NCBI GenBank assembly: GCA_963762965.1
Contig: CAVXME010000001.1
Location: forward strand, 372,001-436,000
From: DATBAX01 sp963762965
GTDB lineage: Bacteria > Acidobacteriota > Terriglobia > Terriglobales > Acidobacteriaceae
Direction: 5' to 3'
DNA length: 64,000 bases
Part shown: positions 61,144 through 64,000 of the stretch, in pieces
How the letters are laid out: each line of letters starts with the position of its first letter
Position numbering within the stretch: position 1 is the stretch's first letter
Notes under the pieces: model-generated
Told to the model about the DNA's origin: nothing
Database searches by the model: none
Seen by the model: the letters and a program-made list of their open reading frames with translations, nothing else
Made by a program: the position numbers and the translations under genes

Positions 61144-62598
61144 ATGAGGCGTCTCTCCAATCCGCTGGGTTCGCTGTGGCCACATTCCATCCGCGGACGG
61201 CTGATCGTCACCATGATTCTTTCGCAGTTGCTGCTGGCGGCGGGGCTTCTGTTTACCGGAGTTTTCTACACTTACAAGCAGCACCGGGCGACGCTCGATG
61301 AACAAATCCAGGCCCACGCCATGAGCGTAGCGGCGCTGGTGCGCTACAACGAGGATGCCAGCGGCAATGTGTATTTCGACAACACCCTGGTGCCGCCTTC
61401 GATCGACCCCGACCGGCCGGACTTGTTTGCGGTGTGGACGGAGCGTTCCGGGCTGCTGGCGCGTTCCAGCAACTGGCCGGCCGGTTTGGAGATTGACATG
61501 GGCGGACGGGACCACCGGAGTTTCACCTGGGCGGAAGTTCCTTATCGCGTCCGGCGCATTTCGCATGTTCAGGTGCTGGATCGCGAAACGGGCGCGACCT
61601 TTCGACCGCAGACGCTGACCATCATTTATGCCGCGCCCATGAATCACGTGCGGCAGGAGGTGCAGGAGGCCGGCTTTTTCATTGCGGTTGCGAGCCTGCT
61701 ACTGGCGGGGTCGACGGTGCTATTGGCGCTGTGGGGAATCCGCCGTGGACTTATACCGCTGCAACAACTGGCGGGACAGGCGGGGTTGATCTCCACCGAG
61801 AATTGGCAGATGAATTTGCCGGAAGAAGTGCGGCGCGTGGATGAGCTGCAACCGCTCACCGAATCGATGACCACCATGCTGACCCGGCTGGAGCGGTCCT
61901 TCTCCCAGCAAAGAGAATTCCTGGGGAATGCGGCGCACGAGTTGAAGACGCCGGTGGCGGTGCTGAAGTCCACCTTGCAGTCGCTGCTGCATCGTCCGCG
62001 AAGCCCGGAGGAATATTGCCTGGGAGTGGGCCGGGCGCTGGAAGATCTGGACCGCCTGGAGGAACTGCTGCAATGGATGATGCGGCTGGCGCGGGCGGAA
62101 CAATGGGCCCACGGCGGGTTGCGGCGCGATTTGCAGGTCATCGATGTGGCGGCAACCTGCGAGGAAGCCGTGGAACGGATCCGCAGCCTGGCGGAGAGCA
62201 GCCATACAAAAATCCAATTCACTCCCAATGGCAAAGTGCAGTTTCGCGCCGATCCCGAGGATTTGCAGCTGGTGTGGACCAATCTTCTGGAGAATGCGGT
62301 GCGCTACAGCCCGCCGGGAGGGTCGGTGGAAGTGGCGATCCATCGCGAAAACGGCGGCCCGGCGCAAATAGTTTTTCAGGACCACGGGGTGGGCATCGCG
62401 CCCGCGGATTTGCCGCATGTGTTTGAACGCTTTTATCGCGGTGATCCTTCGCGAACCCGGTCCACCGGAGGTTACGGACTGGGATTGGCCATCGCCAAGG
62501 CGCTGATTGAAGCGTACGGTGGAACCATCCGCGCGGAAAGCGCACCCGGCGAAGGCACGCGGATGACAGTGGAATTACCGGTGGGCCCGAGTTACTGA
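61144..62598 (+). CDS. sensor histidine kinase
   Basis: The 484-residue protein has one membrane helix at about 19-39 (LIVTMILSQLLLAAGLLFTG), an extracytoplasmic sensor of about 130 residues, and a second helix at about 176-196. A HAMP-like stretch (IPLQQLAGQAGLI) leads to the phosphoacceptor helix with H265 in FLGNAAHELKTPVAVLKSTL. The ATPase domain shows DLQLVWTNLLENAVRYSPPG, DHGVGIAPADLPHVFERFYR and GGYGLGLAIAKALIEAYGGT. It partners with the regulator just upstream. The sensed signal is unknown, though efflux regulation is likely. Confidence 0.94.
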   Translation: MRRLSNPLGSLWPHSIRGRLIVTMILSQLLLAAGLLFTGVFYTYKQHRATLDEQIQAHAMSVAALVRYNEDASGNVYFDNTLVPPSIDPDRPDLFAVWTERSGLLARSSNWPAGLEIDMGGRDHRSFTWAEVPYRVRRISHVQVLDRETGATFRPQTLTIIYAAPMNHVRQEVQEAGFFIAVASLLLAGSTVLLALWGIRRGLIPLQQLAGQAGLISTENWQMNLPEEVRRVDELQPLTESMTTMLTRLERSFSQQREFLGNAAHELKTPVAVLKSTLQSLLHRPRSPEEYCLGVGRALEDLDRLEELLQWMMRLARAEQWAHGGLRRDLQVIDVAATCEEAVERIRSLAESSHTKIQFTPNGKVQFRADPEDLQLVWTNLLENAVRYSPPGGSVEVAIHRENGGPAQIVFQDHGVGIAPADLPHVFERFYRGDPSRTRSTGGYGLGLAIAKALIEAYGGTIRAESAPGEGTRMTVELPVGPSY

Positions 62599-62776
62599 AG
62601 TCTGGCTTCAGGTTCTCTTAATCTTTCTTCCTGCAATATCCATGACGATACAGCCCTCCCTGCTGGCACTCGCGGAGGAGAGCGAGTTCCAGTCAGCCCA
62701 GGCCGGCTGTGCCCCTTCACGAGGCCGGTCACTGCGGGGATGAGTCAAATTTCAGCAACGCCAAATGGTTGAATTT

Positions 62777-64000
62777 ATGTCAAATGTGAATATCGATATT
62801 CGCAAGAGTGTTTTTTGGATGAGCCTGGTGGTTTTCTCATTGCACTTGATCCCGGCAGCCTGGGCGCAAACCACGGACGCACAAGTTGCCGCGGCCAGTG
62901 ATGCGGCCCAACCCCCTGGAAGCAGCGCTCCGCTGACCCTGACCTTGCAGGACGCGCTGGAGCGGGCGCGCAAGAACAATCCCGAGTATCGGGCCGCGGT
63001 CACCGAATTCGGAGTGGCCAAGGAAGACCGGGTGCAAAGCCGGGCGGCATTGTTACCCAGTGTGAACTACAACGCGGCGTTCAATTACACCCAGGGCAAT
63101 GGCACAGCTTCGGCAAAGTTTATCGCCAACAACGGAGTGCACGAGTACTTGAGTCAGGGCAACGTGCATGAGGCGATCTCGCTGGAGAACGTGGCCGAAT
63201 ACCGGAGGACGCTGGCGGCGGAAGCCGTCGCCCGGGCCCGGGCGGAAATTGCCGCTCGCGGGCTGGTGGTGGCGGTGGTGCACGCGTACTACGGATTTGT
63301 GATCGGGGAAAGAAAGTATGCGACCGCGCAGAATGCGTCGCGGGAGGCGCAGCGGTTCCTTGACATCAGCCAGAAGCTCGAACACGGGGGCGAAGTGGCG
63401 CATTCGGATGTGATCAAGGCGCAGATCCAGCAACAGCAGCAGCAACGGGATTTGCAGGAGGCTGAATTAGAAATGAATCGCAGCCGCCTGGAACTGGCGG
63501 TGCTGGTGTTCCCCGACTTCAATGAGAACTTCTCGGTGGTGGATGATTTGCAGATGCCGGAGCCGGTACCCGCATTCGCCGACGTACAAGCGGCCGTGGC
63601 CCGCAAGAATCCTGAGCTGCGCGCGGCCCTGGCCAGCCTGAGCGCGGCCAACCAGGAGGTGAAAGTGGCGTGGAATGGGTTTCTGCCCACGCTGAGTCTC
63701 GATTATTTTTACGGGATTGACGCGAATCGATTCGCGGTGGATTCCGAGGGCATTCGCAATCTGGGATATGCGGCGACGGCGACGCTACAATTTCCGGTCT
63801 GGAACTGGGGCGCGAGCCGTAGCCGGGTAAAGCAGGCCGACCTGCGGCGGGAGCAGGCCCGGGTAGAATTGAGCGCTGCGCAGCGGCAGATGCTGGCCAA
63901 TCTGCAAACTTTTTACGGCGAGGCACAAACCGCGCGAGCGGAATTGGAGTCGCTGAGCCAATCGGCGGAACTGGCGGCGGAAAGTTCGCGGCTGATCACG
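62777..64000 (+). CDS. TolC-family outer-membrane efflux protein, truncated by the window end
   Basis: The frame runs from an ATG at 62777 to the end of the window without a stop, 408 residues so far; an ATG at 62765 is also in frame. Residues about 15-35 are a signal peptide (FWMSLVVFSLHLIPAAWAQ). LTLTLQDALERARKNNPEYR is the opening of the family, and later helical parts with LTALASLSAANQEVKVAWNG-like spacing form the periplasmic barrel halves. TolC-family proteins provide the outer-membrane channel of RND efflux pumps. Downstream pump genes would lie to the right. The preceding two-component system is a likely regulator. Confidence 0.85.
   Translation, partial: MSNVNIDIRKSVFWMSLVVFSLHLIPAAWAQTTDAQVAAASDAAQPPGSSAPLTLTLQDALERARKNNPEYRAAVTEFGVAKEDRVQSRAALLPSVNYNAAFNYTQGNGTASAKFIANNGVHEYLSQGNVHEAISLENVAEYRRTLAAEAVARARAEIAARGLVVAVVHAYYGFVIGERKYATAQNASREAQRFLDISQKLEHGGEVAHSDVIKAQIQQQQQQRDLQEAELEMNRSRLELAVLVFPDFNENFSVVDDLQMPEPVPAFADVQAAVARKNPELRAALASLSAANQEVKVAWNGFLPTLSLDYFYGIDANRFAVDSEGIRNLGYAATATLQFPVWNWGASRSRVKQADLRREQARVELSAAQRQMLANLQTFYGEAQTARAELESLSQSAELAAESSRLIT

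Noticed and set aside
1..64000. CRISPR arrays, rRNA and tRNA genes
   Set aside because: No regularly spaced direct repeats and no tRNA or rRNA signatures were seen by eye.

Overview
The window looks like a chromosomal segment of an Acidobacteriota member, probably of the Koribacter/Sulfotelmatobacter type. The call rests on gene content: an Oar-like TonB-dependent receptor with an N-terminal carboxypeptidase-regulatory domain, several small PilZ proteins, a TPR-FG-GAP-ASPIC/UnbV protein, a tal-pgi gene pair and an FdhF/YdeP-type oxidoreductase. Base composition is moderately GC-rich. I see no rRNA, tRNA or CRISPR array.

Layout. 1-4.2 kb: the tail of an RsuA/RluB pseudouridine synthase, an XRE-cupin regulator, a class II photolyase, a GAF-like protein, a secreted protein and a rhodanese. 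4,264-8,373: a complete 4,110-bp IS1595-family element with 28-bp inverted repeats and an 8-bp target duplication. It carries a transposase plus cargo: a DUF3800 protein, a beta-barrel/PDZ protein, a small XRE regulator and a frameshifted three-TM protein. It landed between a PilZ gene and the rhodanese gene. 8.4-16.2 kb: two PilZ proteins, an amidase, the large TPR/FG-GAP protein and an APC permease. 16.3-23.7 kb: an exo-glucosaminidase-like GH2, a PpiD-like foldase, 4-alpha-glucanotransferase and a zinc-ribbon XRE regulator. 23.9-27.4 kb: a TetR regulator and a DUF805-SRPBCC protein between two 85-bp direct repeats, then a PadR/membrane-protein pair. 27.4-33.4 kb: KDPG aldolase, KDG kinase, an FAH-family hydrolase and a TonB-dependent receptor, consistent with uptake and breakdown of a sugar acid. 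33.7-46.5 kb: transporter, PAP2 protein, YdeP-type oxidoreductase, TonB protein, DinB protein, exonuclease, NeuC-like epimerase, DegT aminotransferase, methyltransferase, and two paralogues of an unrecognised repeat family. 47.5-57.1 kb: a pentose-phosphate cluster, tkt-tal-pgi-gnd-zwf-glk-pgl. 57.1-64 kb: a candidate 6S RNA, a diguanylate cyclase, a double PilZ protein, two orphan LuxR-type HTH genes, an OmpR-type two-component system and the start of a TolC-type efflux gene.

Most notable: the cargo-bearing IS1595 element; the string of +1 frameshifts in pgi and a local three-step frame excursion in glk, either consensus errors or very recent decay; the 6S-like RNA after pgl; the repeat-bracketed TetR/DUF805 module; and the paralogous repeat proteins, one with a natural six-histidine run.
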